NCBI RefSeq assembly: GCF_000382265.1
Contig: NZ_KB907973.1
Span: 186,001 to 250,000, forward strand
Source: Yoonia vestfoldensis DSM 16212
GTDB lineage: Bacteria; Pseudomonadota; Alphaproteobacteria; Rhodobacterales; Rhodobacteraceae
Direction of reading: 5' to 3'
DNA: 64,000 nucleotides
This document shows, piece after piece, positions 15,943 through 25,181 of this stretch. The notes below the pieces were generated by a model. It did no database searches, was not told the DNA's origin, and worked only from the letters and a program-made list of their open reading frames with translations. Position 1 is the first letter of the stretch, and each line of letters opens with the position of its first letter. The position numbers and the translations under genes are program-made.

Positions 15943-16025
15943 GCGTTTCTCCGGATTTGCTGTGGTCTGTGGTTGCAAGGGGCTATAGACCGGAACAGCC
16001 CGAGGGCGCAATCAAGGAAGACGCC

Positions 16026-16871
16026 ATGAAAGACGACCGCCGCCATCCGTTTCGTGACAGCCAGCAGGACCGCGAGGCCGCAACGCATATCCCCGACACG
16101 CCGCAGACCCGCGCGCCGTCCTACGCGCTGGCCTTTGCCGATCAGGATTTCCTGCTGCGCGAGGAATTACGCCCCGTTCGGTTGCAACTGGAATTGCTGA
16201 AACCGGAACTGATGATGAACGAGGCGGGGATCAATTCGACAATCGTTCTGTTTGGCGGCGCGCGCATTCCCGAGCCTGCACAAAAACACACAGCCAAGAC
16301 CGAAGCGCTGGCGGGTCTGTCCGCCTATTACGACGAGGCGCGCAAATTCGCGCGGCTGGTGACGGAACGGTCCTTGCAGGCGGGCGGCACCGAAAATGTC
16401 ATCGTCACAGGCGGCGGCCCCGGCGTGATGGAGGCGGGCAATCGCGGCGCGCAGGACGCAGGTGGGCGGTCTATCGGGCTCAACATCGTGCTGCCGCATG
16501 AACAGGCGCCGAATATCTATGTCACGCCGGAGCTGTGTTTCAACTTCCATTACTTCGCCATCCGCAAGATGCATTTCCTGATGCGCGCCTCGGCGGTCTG
16601 CGTGTTTCCGGGCGGGTTCGGCACGCTCGATGAAACTTTCGAGGCGCTGACCCTGATCCAGACCGGGCGCATGGGGCGGGTGCCGTTCCTGCTGTTTGGC
16701 CGCGCGTTCTGGGAAAAGATCATCAACTGGGATGCGCTGGCCGATGCGGGCACGATTTCCGCCGATGACCTCGACCTCTTCCGTTTTGTCGAAACCGCCG
16801 AAGAGGCGCTTGAGGCGATGGACACATGGGAAGGCACCGGCACCAAGCGCAGCGCGATCCCGGGGCGCTGA
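16026..16871 (+). CDS. LOG-family (TIGR00730) nucleotide phosphoribohydrolase-like protein
   Basis: A 281-residue protein of the LONELY-GUY/lysine-decarboxylase-like fold. Key motifs are GGGPGVMEAGNRG and FPGGFGTLDETFEAL, which are the LOG active-site signatures. It carries an N-terminal extension of about 75 residues compared with the small plant-type LOG enzymes. Family members cleave nucleoside 5'-monophosphates to base and ribose 5-phosphate; the physiological substrate here is unknown. It is one base upstream of gluconokinase and divergent from dapD. Confidence 0.85.
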   Translation: MKDDRRHPFRDSQQDREAATHIPDTPQTRAPSYALAFADQDFLLREELRPVRLQLELLKPELMMNEAGINSTIVLFGGARIPEPAQKHTAKTEALAGLSAYYDEARKFARLVTERSLQAGGTENVIVTGGGPGVMEAGNRGAQDAGGRSIGLNIVLPHEQAPNIYVTPELCFNFHYFAIRKMHFLMRASAVCVFPGGFGTLDETFEALTLIQTGRMGRVPFLLFGRAFWEKIINWDALADAGTISADDLDLFRFVETAEEALEAMDTWEGTGTKRSAIPGR

Positions 16872-16872
16872 C

Positions 16873-17358
16873 ATGCATCCCGCGATCATGGTCATGGGCG
16901 TGTCAGGCTGTGGCAAGTCCACGGTCGGTGCGGGGCTGGCCGCTGCCATCGGCGGCACCTTTCTGGATGGCGACGATTACCACCCGCCGCTGAATGTCGC
17001 GCAGATGGCGGCAGGCCAGCCACTGACCGATGCGATGCGCTGGCCGTGGCTTGATACGCTGGCAAAGGCGGTGCAGGACGCGCGGCAGGGCGGGCCGGTT
17101 GTCTTTGCCTGTTCCGCGCTGCGCAAACCTTACCGCGACCATCTGCGCGCGGCCGTCCCCGACCTGCGGATCGCCTATCTCGATGCGCCGCGCGATGTGG
17201 TGACGGCGCGTCTGGCGCAAAGGCAGGGGCATTACATGCCAGCAAGCCTGCTTGACAGCCAATACGCCACACTGGAAATCCCGCAACATCCGACGATCGC
17301 CGTGCGGATCGACCAGCCAGTCGCCGCGATCATCGCCGCGCTACGGCGGATCGTCTGA
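16873..17358 (+). CDS. gntK: Gluconokinase
   Basis: A 161-residue P-loop sugar kinase. GVSGCGKST (about residues 9-17) is the Walker A, LDGDDYHPP supplies the substrate-binding Asp and His, and FACSALRKPYRD is the typical GntK block. It phosphorylates gluconate to 6-phosphogluconate for the Entner-Doudoroff or pentose phosphate pathway. The start at 16873 lies one base after the LOG stop. Its 3' end overlaps the convergent LacI-type gene by 18 bases. Confidence 0.93.
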   Translation: MHPAIMVMGVSGCGKSTVGAGLAAAIGGTFLDGDDYHPPLNVAQMAAGQPLTDAMRWPWLDTLAKAVQDARQGGPVVFACSALRKPYRDHLRAAVPDLRIAYLDAPRDVVTARLAQRQGHYMPASLLDSQYATLEIPQHPTIAVRIDQPVAAIIAALRRIV

Positions 17359-18384
17359 CGGCACCTCCAGCGCCTGCATCGGCGGCAGGTCGGGGTTGCG
17401 TATCGCCTGAATCGCGGCCTTGGCCAGAAATTCCCCCGCGATCCCGATTTTTTCGGACAGCGTCAGAATATCGGCGCGGAACAGTTTCAGGAACGGCACG
17501 GCCTCTTTCGCGAAGACGTCGACCTCTTTGCCAACTGTTTTGCCGCATTGTTCGATCGCCGATACCGCGGCCATCGCCGATGTGGTCGAGCCGACGATCA
17601 CCGCGTCAATGTCGGGATTGCGGGTCAGGGTGTCGATGATGAAGGTCACGACCTCGGCGCTTTTGTTGTCGCTTGAGACTGCCTTGGAAATCGTCAGATC
17701 GATCCCGCCTTCGCGCGCCGCACCGCTGACGCCCGCGATCATGTGCTGGGCATAATTATGTTCCGTGGGCGGGGCGATCAGCAGGATATGTTTGCGCCCA
17801 CGTGCGATCAGCCGCTGTGCCGCAAGGGTGCCGAAAGCTTGGTTGTCGAAATCATAATAGGGATGCAGGTCGGCCCGTTTGGTCCGGCCATGGGTCGCAA
17901 AAGGAAAATGCCGGTCCATCATGTAATTGACCCGCGGATCATCGGGCCTGATCTGGTTCAGGATGATCGCATCGGCGGACCCTGTTTCGACGATGTAGCG
18001 GACGGGTTCCATCGCGTCCTGATCGGGGAAATAGGGCGTGACAATCAGGTGATAAGGCGTGTCGCGCAGCGCCCCCGCCACCGATGAGATCAGCCGAGCG
18101 GTATGGCTCATCAGATCCATTTCGGTGGACATCACCAGACTGATGACGTTCGTGCGCCCTGTGCGCAGCCGAACGCCCGCGCGGTTGGGGACATAGCCGA
18201 TGTCGCTGGCGATCTTGCGGATCAGTTTCTTGGTCTCATGGCCGATATCGGGCGCATCGTTCAACGCACGTGAAACGGTGGGGACGGCAAGGCCGCTGAT
18301 GCGGGCGATGGTTTTCAATGTCGGCTTGCCGCTGACTTCGGCGGTGGATGCCGCGATTTCAGCGCTGGTTCTGCTTGCCGCCAT
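17341..18384 (-). CDS. LacI-family transcriptional regulator
   Basis: A 347-residue repressor. The helix-turn-helix is TLKTIARISGLAVPTVSRAL (about residues 22-41), the hinge lies near GYVPNRAGVRLRTGRTN, and a periplasmic-binding-protein-like sugar sensor domain follows. There is a longer than usual N-terminal tail of about 20 residues. It is divergent from the sugar ABC operon and most likely controls it and itself through the palindrome at 18535-18568. The inducer is presumably the imported saccharide or its breakdown product. Confidence 0.93.
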   Translation of the reverse strand: MAASRTSAEIAASTAEVSGKPTLKTIARISGLAVPTVSRALNDAPDIGHETKKLIRKIASDIGYVPNRAGVRLRTGRTNVISLVMSTEMDLMSHTARLISSVAGALRDTPYHLIVTPYFPDQDAMEPVRYIVETGSADAIILNQIRPDDPRVNYMMDRHFPFATHGRTKRADLHPYYDFDNQAFGTLAAQRLIARGRKHILLIAPPTEHNYAQHMIAGVSGAAREGGIDLTISKAVSSDNKSAEVVTFIIDTLTRNPDIDAVIVGSTTSAMAAVSAIEQCGKTVGKEVDVFAKEAVPFLKLFRADILTLSEKIGIAGEFLAKAAIQAIRNPDLPPMQALEVPSDDPP

Positions 18385-18460
18385 GAAACGTCTTTCCTTG
18401 CCTCGCGTCAGGTGGTCCCGTCAGAAATCACGCCCAAGACCCCTGCGTCGGTCGAAAAAT

Positions 18461-18483
18461 GATATAGGATAAGACGTTATATA
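18461..18483 (+). promoter_or_regulatory. Second, weaker operator-like sequence
   Basis: GATATAGG at 18461 and CGTTATA at 18475 repeat the half-site words found in the strong palindrome at 18535 (CGATATAG and, on the other strand, CGTTATAG), here in direct orientation. It lies nearer the regulator gene and could serve autoregulation. Confidence 0.35.
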
Positions 18484-18534
18484 TGCACCATCTGCCCTGA
18501 AAGATATTGTCTTATTTTTTCTTGCGAGGTCAAT

Positions 18535-18568
18535 CTAAATCGATATAGGCTAATCTATAACGATTTAG
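18535..18568. promoter_or_regulatory. Palindromic operator upstream of the sugar ABC operon
   Basis: CTAAATCGATATAG at 18535-18548 and CTATAACGATTTAG at 18555-18568 form an inverted repeat with one mismatch in 14 positions and a 6-base spacer. It ends 18 bases before the GTG start of the binding-protein gene. The CGAT-centred arms and location between divergent lacI-type and ABC genes support it as the operator of the adjacent LacI-family protein. Confidence 0.7.
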
Positions 18569-18586
18569 GCCAGGGAGGAAAGAATC

Positions 18587-19813
18587 GTGAAACTGTCAAC
18601 AAAATTGCTTGCTGCGACGTGTATCGTCAGCGCATCCGCTGCTTCGGCTGTCGAACTGGAGGTCACACATTGGTGGACATCCGGCGGAGAGGCGGCCGCT
18701 GTCACGAAATTCGCAGAAGCCTGGAACGCGACCGGCAACACATGGATCGACGGCGCGATCGCCGGGTCCGGTGGCACAGCGCGCCCCATTATCATTTCAC
18801 GTATTCTGGGCGGCGACCCGATGGCCGCGACCCAGCTGAACCATGGCCGTCAGGCCGAGGAACTGATCGAGGCGGGCCTGATGCTCGACCTGACCGAGGT
18901 GGCCGAGGCTGGTGGTTGGCGCGACATCGTCAACCCGTCGTCGCTGCTTGACAGCTGCACGCTGGATGGCCGGATTTATTGCGTGCCGGTGAACATCCAT
19001 TCCGCGCAATGGATGTGGCTCAGCCATGCGGCCTATGAAACCGCAGGTCTGCCAGTGCCGACGACCTGGACCGAATTCGTCGAAACCGCACCGGCCCTGC
19101 GCGAAGCGGGCCTTCAGCCACTGGCAATGGGGCAGCAAGGCTGGCAGCAGAACCTTGCGTTCGGCGCGATCACTCTGGCGGTTGCCGGGCTTGACCCATG
19201 GCGCGAAGTGACCGTGAACAAGAACGCCGATGTGGCCGCTGGTCCTGACTATGCAGCCGTGTTTGCGGCTGTGGCCGATGCGCGTGAATTCGCGCGCGGC
19301 TCGAACGTGCAGGACTGGAACCAGGCCACCAACATGGTGATTTCCGGCACGGCAGGCGCGCAGTTGATGGGCGACTGGGCACAGGGGGAATTTTCGGTCG
19401 CGGGGATGCAGGAAGGCGTCGATTATTCCTGCCTGCCCGGCCTTGGTCTGAACGCCATTCTGGATACCGGCGGGGATGCGTTCTATTTCCCTGTCAACAG
19501 TGACCCTGAAATCACCGCTGCCCAGCTTGAACTGGCCGCGCTGCTGATTTCGCCGGACGTGCAGGTTGATTTCAATCTCGCCAAAGGGTCGCTGCCGGTG
19601 CGCGGTGACATCGATCTGGTCGCCGCCAACGGCTGTATGCAGAAGGGTCTCGAAATCCTTGCAAACGGCGGCATCCTGCCGTCCGGAGACCAGTCTTTGT
19701 CCCCCGACAGCCAGTTGCAGATCGAGGATCTGATGGCCGAATTCTGGTCCGGTGACATGTCTGCCGAAGATGCGCAGGCACGGTACGCAGCCATCATCGC
19801 CAGCGCGGACTGA
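18587..19813 (+). CDS. Sugar ABC transporter substrate-binding protein (family 1)
   Basis: A 408-residue periplasmic binding protein. The GTG start has GGGAGGAAAG just upstream. A signal peptide (MKLSTKLLAATCIVSASAAS) precedes LEVTHWWTSGGE, the characteristic first strand of carbohydrate-binding CUT1 proteins. Further markers are SRILGGDPMAATQL and MGDWAQGEF. It delivers sugar to the two following permeases. The GH2 enzyme in the operon suggests a short beta-mannoside as ligand; that is inference. Confidence 0.93.
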   Translation: MKLSTKLLAATCIVSASAASAVELEVTHWWTSGGEAAAVTKFAEAWNATGNTWIDGAIAGSGGTARPIIISRILGGDPMAATQLNHGRQAEELIEAGLMLDLTEVAEAGGWRDIVNPSSLLDSCTLDGRIYCVPVNIHSAQWMWLSHAAYETAGLPVPTTWTEFVETAPALREAGLQPLAMGQQGWQQNLAFGAITLAVAGLDPWREVTVNKNADVAAGPDYAAVFAAVADAREFARGSNVQDWNQATNMVISGTAGAQLMGDWAQGEFSVAGMQEGVDYSCLPGLGLNAILDTGGDAFYFPVNSDPEITAAQLELAALLISPDVQVDFNLAKGSLPVRGDIDLVAANGCMQKGLEILANGGILPSGDQSLSPDSQLQIEDLMAEFWSGDMSAEDAQARYAAIIASAD

Positions 19814-19894
19814 TCTCTCCCGCGGGCGGGTCCGGCCTGAGTGCCGGGCCCGTTTTCAGCCCAAGACCAATACGTCATGCCGGGGGAACGGACA

Positions 19895-20815
19895 ATGACC
19901 ACAACACTTGCACCATCGCAGGCGCGCCCTGCGAAGCGGCCTGTCCGGCTGTTCCGGCATCTGATGTCCAAGGTCGCGCTGATCCCGATGATCCTGACCG
20001 CGCTGGTTGTTTTTGTCGGCGGTACGGCCTGGACGGTTGTTCATTCCTTCACCAATTCGCGCCTGTTGCCGCGTTTGGAGTTCATCGGTTTCGACCAATA
20101 TGAAAGGCTGTGGTCCACGGCGCGCTGGATCGTGTCGATCCAGAACCTCGCGCTTTATGGTTTTTTGAGCATGATCCTGTCGCTGGTGATCGGCTTTACG
20201 CTGGCCGCATTGCTGGACCGCAAGATCCGGTTCGAAGGCGCGTTCCGCAGCATTTTTCTTTGTCCTTTCGCCCTGTCCTTCGTCGTCACGGGCGTGGCGT
20301 GGCAATGGATACTGAACCCCGATTTCGGATTGCAAAACCTTGTGCGCGGCTGGGGTTGGGAAAGTTTCGCGTTCAACCCGCTCAATGACCCTGACACCGT
20401 GATGTTCGGCCTGTTGATCGCGGGCATCTGGCAGGGCTCGGGGCTGATCATGTGCATCATGCTGGCCGGTCTGCGCGGCATCGACGAGGATATCTGGAAA
20501 GCGGCCCGCGTCGACGGGATCGGCACGGTGAAAACCTATGTGCGGATCATCATCCCGATGATGCGGCCTGTGTTCGTCACAGCGCTGGTGCTGATCGCGT
20601 CGGGTATCATCAAGCTTTACGATCTGGTCGTCGCCCAAACCAACGGGGGCCCCGGCATTTCATCGGAAGTGCCGGCGAAATACGTCATCGACTACATGTT
20701 TCGCGCGCAGAACTTGGGGCAGGGCTTTGCTGCATCCACGATGATGCTGGTGTCGGTGCTGATCATTCTTGTCCCCTGGGCTTACCTTGAATTCGGAGGC
20801 AAGAAACGTGGCTGA
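19895..20815 (+). CDS. Sugar ABC transporter permease (MalF type)
   Basis: A 306-residue permease with six predicted membrane helices and the EAA loop near ADGIGTVK-like DEDIWKAARVDGIGTVK. The start is taken at the ATG at 19895, eight bases after GGGGGA; upstream in-frame ATGs lack a comparable site. It forms the channel with the next gene product. Its stop overlaps the next start. Confidence 0.92.
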   Translation: MTTTLAPSQARPAKRPVRLFRHLMSKVALIPMILTALVVFVGGTAWTVVHSFTNSRLLPRLEFIGFDQYERLWSTARWIVSIQNLALYGFLSMILSLVIGFTLAALLDRKIRFEGAFRSIFLCPFALSFVVTGVAWQWILNPDFGLQNLVRGWGWESFAFNPLNDPDTVMFGLLIAGIWQGSGLIMCIMLAGLRGIDEDIWKAARVDGIGTVKTYVRIIIPMMRPVFVTALVLIASGIIKLYDLVVAQTNGGPGISSEVPAKYVIDYMFRAQNLGQGFAASTMMLVSVLIILVPWAYLEFGGKKRG

Positions 20816-21707
20816 CGCAACCTTGCACGCGGGCCCGCGCGGGCCGAAACCCAAACGCGCCTTTTCGCGTGCCAATATCTTTATCTATGGCACCCTGCTG
20901 CTGGTCAGTATCTACTACCTGCTGCCGCTTTACGTGATGATCGTGACCTCGCTGAAAGGCATGCCCGAAATCCGCATGGGCAACGTCTTCGGCCCGCCAA
21001 TGGACGTGACGTTCGAGCCGTGGGTCAAAGCATGGTCAGAGGCTTGCACAGGCATCAACTGCGACGGCCTCAGCCGTGGTTTCTGGAATTCCGTCAATAT
21101 CTTGATCCCGTCCGTGATCCTGTCGATCGGGATTGCGTCGGTGAACGGCTACGCGCTGTCGAACTGGAAATTCAAAGGATCAGAAGTGTTTTTCACCATC
21201 CTCATCATCGGTGCCTTCATCCCCTATCAGACGATGCTGTATCCGATCGTGATCCTGCTGCGTGAAATCGGGCTGATGGGCGAATTGTCGGGGCTGGTGC
21301 TGGTGCATACGATCTTTGGGATGCCAATCCTGACGCTGCTGTTTCGCAATTATTTCGCCTCTGTGCCGGAAGAATTGTTCAAGGCGGCGCGCGTCGATGG
21401 CGCAGGGTTCTGGCGGATCTATTTCCAGATCATGCTGCCGATGGCGCTGCCGATCTTCGTGGTGGCGATCATCCTGCAGGTGACAGGCATCTGGAACGAT
21501 TTCCTCTTTGGTGTGATCTACACCAAGCCCGCCACCTATCCGATGACGGTGCAACTGAACAACATCGTCAACTCGGTGCAGGGCGTGAAGGAATACAACG
21601 TCAACATGGCCGCGACCCTGCTGACCGGTCTTGTCCCTCTCATCATTTATTTTGCCTCTGGCAAACTTTTTGTCCGCGGCATCGCCGCCGGCGCAGTCAA
21701 AGGCTGA
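20808..21707 (+). CDS. Sugar ABC transporter permease (MalG type)
   Basis: A 299-residue CUT1 permease. GTG at 20808 with GGAGGC nine bases upstream is taken as the start and overlaps the preceding stop by eight bases. Six helices are evident, and the EAA motif appears as VPEELFKAARVDGAGFWRIY. The protein pairs with the MalF-type permease and the ATPase that follows three bases later. Confidence 0.92.
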   Translation: MADATLHAGPRGPKPKRAFSRANIFIYGTLLLVSIYYLLPLYVMIVTSLKGMPEIRMGNVFGPPMDVTFEPWVKAWSEACTGINCDGLSRGFWNSVNILIPSVILSIGIASVNGYALSNWKFKGSEVFFTILIIGAFIPYQTMLYPIVILLREIGLMGELSGLVLVHTIFGMPILTLLFRNYFASVPEELFKAARVDGAGFWRIYFQIMLPMALPIFVVAIILQVTGIWNDFLFGVIYTKPATYPMTVQLNNIVNSVQGVKEYNVNMAATLLTGLVPLIIYFASGKLFVRGIAAGAVKG

Positions 21708-21710
21708 TCC

Positions 21711-22790
21711 ATGACCTATTCCGTTGAAATCAGACAACTCGACCTGTCCTTCGGCGCGGTCAAGGTGCTGAAAAACCTCGACCTCGATATCCATGAAGGC
21801 GAATTCCTTGTCCTGCTGGGGTCGTCCGGCTGCGGCAAATCCACCTTGTTGAACTGTATCGCGGGGCTGTTGGAGGTCAGCGATGGCCAGATCTTCATCA
21901 AGGGCCGCAATGTGACCTGGGCCGAACCGTCCGAGCGTGGCATCGGCATGGTGTTCCAGTCCTACGCGCTTTATCCGCAGATGACGGTGCGGGGGAACCT
22001 GTCGTTCGGGTTGAAAAACGCGCGCTTGCCCAAGGATGAGATCGAAAAGCGCGTGGCCCGTGCGGCGTCGATCCTGCAGATCGAACCGCTGCTCGACCGC
22101 AAGCCGGGGGCCTTGTCGGGTGGCCAGCGCCAACGCGTTGCCATCGGCCGCGCCTTGGTGCGGGATGTCGATGTGTTCCTGTTCGACGAACCCCTGTCCA
22201 ACCTTGACGCCAAGCTGCGCGTCGATCTGCGGGTCGAACTCAAGCGCCTGCACAACCAGTTGCAGAATACGATGATCTATGTGACCCACGACCAGATCGA
22301 GGCGATGACACTGGCCGACAGGATCGCCGTGATGAAGGGTGGCAAGATCATGCAACTGGGCAGCCCGGACGAGATCTACAACCGGCCCCGCAACCTCTAT
22401 GTCGCGGATTTCATCGGCAGCCCGTCGATGAATTTCCTGCACGGGCATCTGCAAGGCGGCCAGTTCAAGGTCGATGACATGGTCATGCCGATGACAGGTT
22501 ACGAATTCGCCGCCCCGCAAGTTGCGGACCGCCCTGCCGTGATCGGCATCCGGCCCGAACATGTCGTCACCGGCGAACTGGTGCGCAACGCGCCGCTGCA
22601 ATTCAGCGTCGATGTCGATCTGGTCGAGCCGATGGGGTCCGACACGCTGATCTATGCCAAGTTGGGCCAGCATCCGTTCCGTATCCGCATGGACGGGCAG
22701 GCGCGCGTCAGATCGGGCGAGGTTCTGGCCATCGGAATCGACCCGTCGCGCGCGTCGCTCTTTGACCAAACCACCGAGGATCGCCTCTGA
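21711..22790 (+). CDS. Sugar ABC transporter ATP-binding protein (UgpC/MsmK type)
   Basis: A 359-residue ATPase with Walker A GSSGCGKST, Q-loop QSYALYPQMTV, signature LSGGQRQR, Walker B VFLFDEPLSNLDAKLR and the H-loop YVTHDQIEAMTLAD. The last 120 residues form the TOBE/MOI-type regulatory domain (IGIRPEHV). It powers import through the preceding permeases. Its TGA overlaps the ATG of the GH2 gene by one base. Confidence 0.94.
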   Translation: MTYSVEIRQLDLSFGAVKVLKNLDLDIHEGEFLVLLGSSGCGKSTLLNCIAGLLEVSDGQIFIKGRNVTWAEPSERGIGMVFQSYALYPQMTVRGNLSFGLKNARLPKDEIEKRVARAASILQIEPLLDRKPGALSGGQRQRVAIGRALVRDVDVFLFDEPLSNLDAKLRVDLRVELKRLHNQLQNTMIYVTHDQIEAMTLADRIAVMKGGKIMQLGSPDEIYNRPRNLYVADFIGSPSMNFLHGHLQGGQFKVDDMVMPMTGYEFAAPQVADRPAVIGIRPEHVVTGELVRNAPLQFSVDVDLVEPMGSDTLIYAKLGQHPFRIRMDGQARVRSGEVLAIGIDPSRASLFDQTTEDRL

Positions 22791-25162
22791 TGCACTATGA
22801 TCTGGCAGGCGCATGGTCGCTGTCGGATGACAGCGGCACGCACGCTTGTGCGATGCTGATGCCCACCGACGGGATCTCTGCGCTGCACGCGGCGGGGCTG
22901 ATCCCCGATCCCTATTGGGGGCGCAACGAATATGACATGCGCTGGATTTGCGAACGCGACTGGACAGCGACGCGCGATTTTGACCTGACCGAAACAGGGG
23001 TCGATCTGGTCCTGTCAGAGGTCGATTGCGTTGCGACGGTGCGGGTCAACGATCAGGTTGTCCTGCAGGCCGAAAACGCGTTCCGCAGCTACCGCGTGTC
23101 TTTGGCGGCTGTTGCCCGCGTCGGGCGCAACAGCATCAGCGTGACCTTTCATTCACCTGTCAGGGTCGGGGCGGAAAAACAGGCGGCCTTGCCGTTTGTC
23201 GTGCCGCATCACCCCGATAATTGCCCGATCCCCAATGGCAACATGCTGCGCAAACCCGCCTGCGATTTCGGCTGGGACTGGAACATCGCGCTGGCGCCTT
23301 TCGGGATTTACGGTTTGATGCAGGTGGTGCCATCCCGCGCCGCGCGGATCGACAGTGTGATGGTCGCGCAGAGCCATGCAAACGGGGTGGTGACGCTGGA
23401 TATCACCGTCGCAACGGCTCATGTTGCTGGCGATTTGACCGCCACAATTGCGGGGCAGACAGCCTCTGCGCCATCGGAAAACGGCACGGCCAAGCTGCGT
23501 ATCGCCATCCAGAACCCCGACCTCTGGTGGCCTGTGGGGCAGGGGGACCAGCCGCTTTATGATCTGACGATCACGGCGGGCGCGGCACAGGCCCACCGCC
23601 GGATCGGGCTGCGCGAAATTGCCTTGGTCACGACACCCGACGCCGCCGGCCTAGGTTTCAAGTTCCGCGTCAACGGGCGGGATGTGTTCTGCAAGGGTGC
23701 CAACTGGATTCCCGCCGATGCGCTGGCGGGCCGGATCACCGATGCCAAGACCCGCGACCTGCTGCAATCCGCGGTCGATGCGCACATGAACATGATCCGC
23801 GTCTGGGGTGGCGGGCGGTACGAGCGGGACAGTTTCTACGATACCTGCGACGCATTGGGCCTGCTGGTCTGGCAGGATTTCATGTTCGCCTGCAATCTTT
23901 ACCCCTCGACCCCTGCATTTCTGGCCGAGGTCACGGCGGAGGTCGCCGAAAACGTCACCCGCATCCAGCATCACGCCTGTCTGGCACTGTGGTGTGGCGA
24001 CAACGAACTGATCGGCGCGCTGAACTGGTACGAGGTCAGCCGCAAGGACCGTGACCGCTATCTGGCGAATTACGACCGGCTGAACCGCTGTATTGAAACC
24101 GCGTTGAAAGAGACCGACCCTGCCGCGATCTGGTGGCCGTCGTCACCATCGCCCGGCCTGATGTCCTTTGGCGATGCTTGGCATAACGACGGATCGGGCG
24201 ACATGCATTTCTGGTCGGTCTGGCACGAAGGCCGCGATTTCGACCATTACCGCGATGTGGCCCCGCGTTTCTGTTCTGAATTCGGGTTCCAAAGCTATCC
24301 GTCGATGAATGCGATCCGGCGGTTCACCGGACTACATGACCAGAATATCGCAGCCCCGGTGCTGGAAAGCCACCAGAAGAACAAAGGCGGCAATGCGCGG
24401 ATCGCGGAAACCATGTTCCGCTATTTCCGCTGGCCCAAACATTTCGACGATTTCGTCTATCTGTCGCAGATCCAGCAAGGCCTTGCGATCAAGACCGCCG
24501 TCACTCATTGGCGCAGCCTGAAGCCGCATTGCATGGGCACGCTGATCTGGCAGCTGAACGACACATGGCCGGTCTGTTCCTGGGCCTCGCTCGATCATGG
24601 CGGCGACTGGAAACTGATGCATCATATGGCAAAGGCGTTTTATGCGCCGGTGCTGGTGACAGCGGTGCCTGTGGGTGACCGGATCGTGCTGCGCGGGATC
24701 AACGACAATGCCACACCGCAATCAGTCCAAGTCTGCGCCCGTGCGATACGCCCCGACGGCAGCCAGCGCGATATGGGGATGGCGCGTGTGACACTGTCTG
24801 GCGGGGCCGTGAATATGATGGAAATCCCGTGCTCCGCCTTGGCCGAGGATGAAATGCTCCACTTTCGCTGGCAGGATGACGCCGGTATCCGGGGCAACGA
24901 TATTCACGCACCCCTTCCGTTCAAGTCCTATGACCTTGTGGCACCCCATCTGTCGATGCAGGTCGATGGCCTGTCCGTCACCATCACTGCGCAGGCGCTC
25001 GCGCTCTTCGTCGCGGTCGAGGCGGGTGTCGCCGGACGCTGGTCGGGCAACGTCCTCCACTTGCTGCCGGGTGAGACTTGCACCCTGACCTTTCAGCCCG
25101 CCGATCCCGCCAGCACACCCACCTTTTCGCTGCGCGACCTGCACAGCGCCACTTATGCCTGA
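22790..25162 (+). CDS. GH2 beta-mannosidase, cytoplasmic
   Basis: A 790-residue glycoside hydrolase family 2 enzyme. An N-terminal sugar-binding domain, an immunoglobulin-like domain and a TIM barrel can be followed. LALWCGDNE carries the acid/base Glu406 and CSEFGFQS the nucleophile Glu497; the WCGDNE and FKVNG/FCKGANWIPAD blocks (here FRVNGRDVFCKGANWIP) are those of beta-mannosidases. There is no signal peptide, so it would act on imported oligosaccharides. It follows the ABC ATPase directly. It is somewhat shorter at the C-terminus than eukaryotic beta-mannosidases. Confidence 0.88.
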   Translation: MHYDLAGAWSLSDDSGTHACAMLMPTDGISALHAAGLIPDPYWGRNEYDMRWICERDWTATRDFDLTETGVDLVLSEVDCVATVRVNDQVVLQAENAFRSYRVSLAAVARVGRNSISVTFHSPVRVGAEKQAALPFVVPHHPDNCPIPNGNMLRKPACDFGWDWNIALAPFGIYGLMQVVPSRAARIDSVMVAQSHANGVVTLDITVATAHVAGDLTATIAGQTASAPSENGTAKLRIAIQNPDLWWPVGQGDQPLYDLTITAGAAQAHRRIGLREIALVTTPDAAGLGFKFRVNGRDVFCKGANWIPADALAGRITDAKTRDLLQSAVDAHMNMIRVWGGGRYERDSFYDTCDALGLLVWQDFMFACNLYPSTPAFLAEVTAEVAENVTRIQHHACLALWCGDNELIGALNWYEVSRKDRDRYLANYDRLNRCIETALKETDPAAIWWPSSPSPGLMSFGDAWHNDGSGDMHFWSVWHEGRDFDHYRDVAPRFCSEFGFQSYPSMNAIRRFTGLHDQNIAAPVLESHQKNKGGNARIAETMFRYFRWPKHFDDFVYLSQIQQGLAIKTAVTHWRSLKPHCMGTLIWQLNDTWPVCSWASLDHGGDWKLMHHMAKAFYAPVLVTAVPVGDRIVLRGINDNATPQSVQVCARAIRPDGSQRDMGMARVTLSGGAVNMMEIPCSALAEDEMLHFRWQDDAGIRGNDIHAPLPFKSYDLVAPHLSMQVDGLSVTITAQALALFVAVEAGVAGRWSGNVLHLLPGETCTLTFQPADPASTPTFSLRDLHSATYA

Positions 25163-25181
25163 ATGAACAAAGGAAACGACC

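Noticed and set aside
21180-22814. Long minus-strand frame opposite the sugar permease and ATPase genes
   Set aside because: The plus strand encodes complete ABC transporter proteins with all motifs; the antisense frame is His/Asp/Arg-rich with no protein family features.
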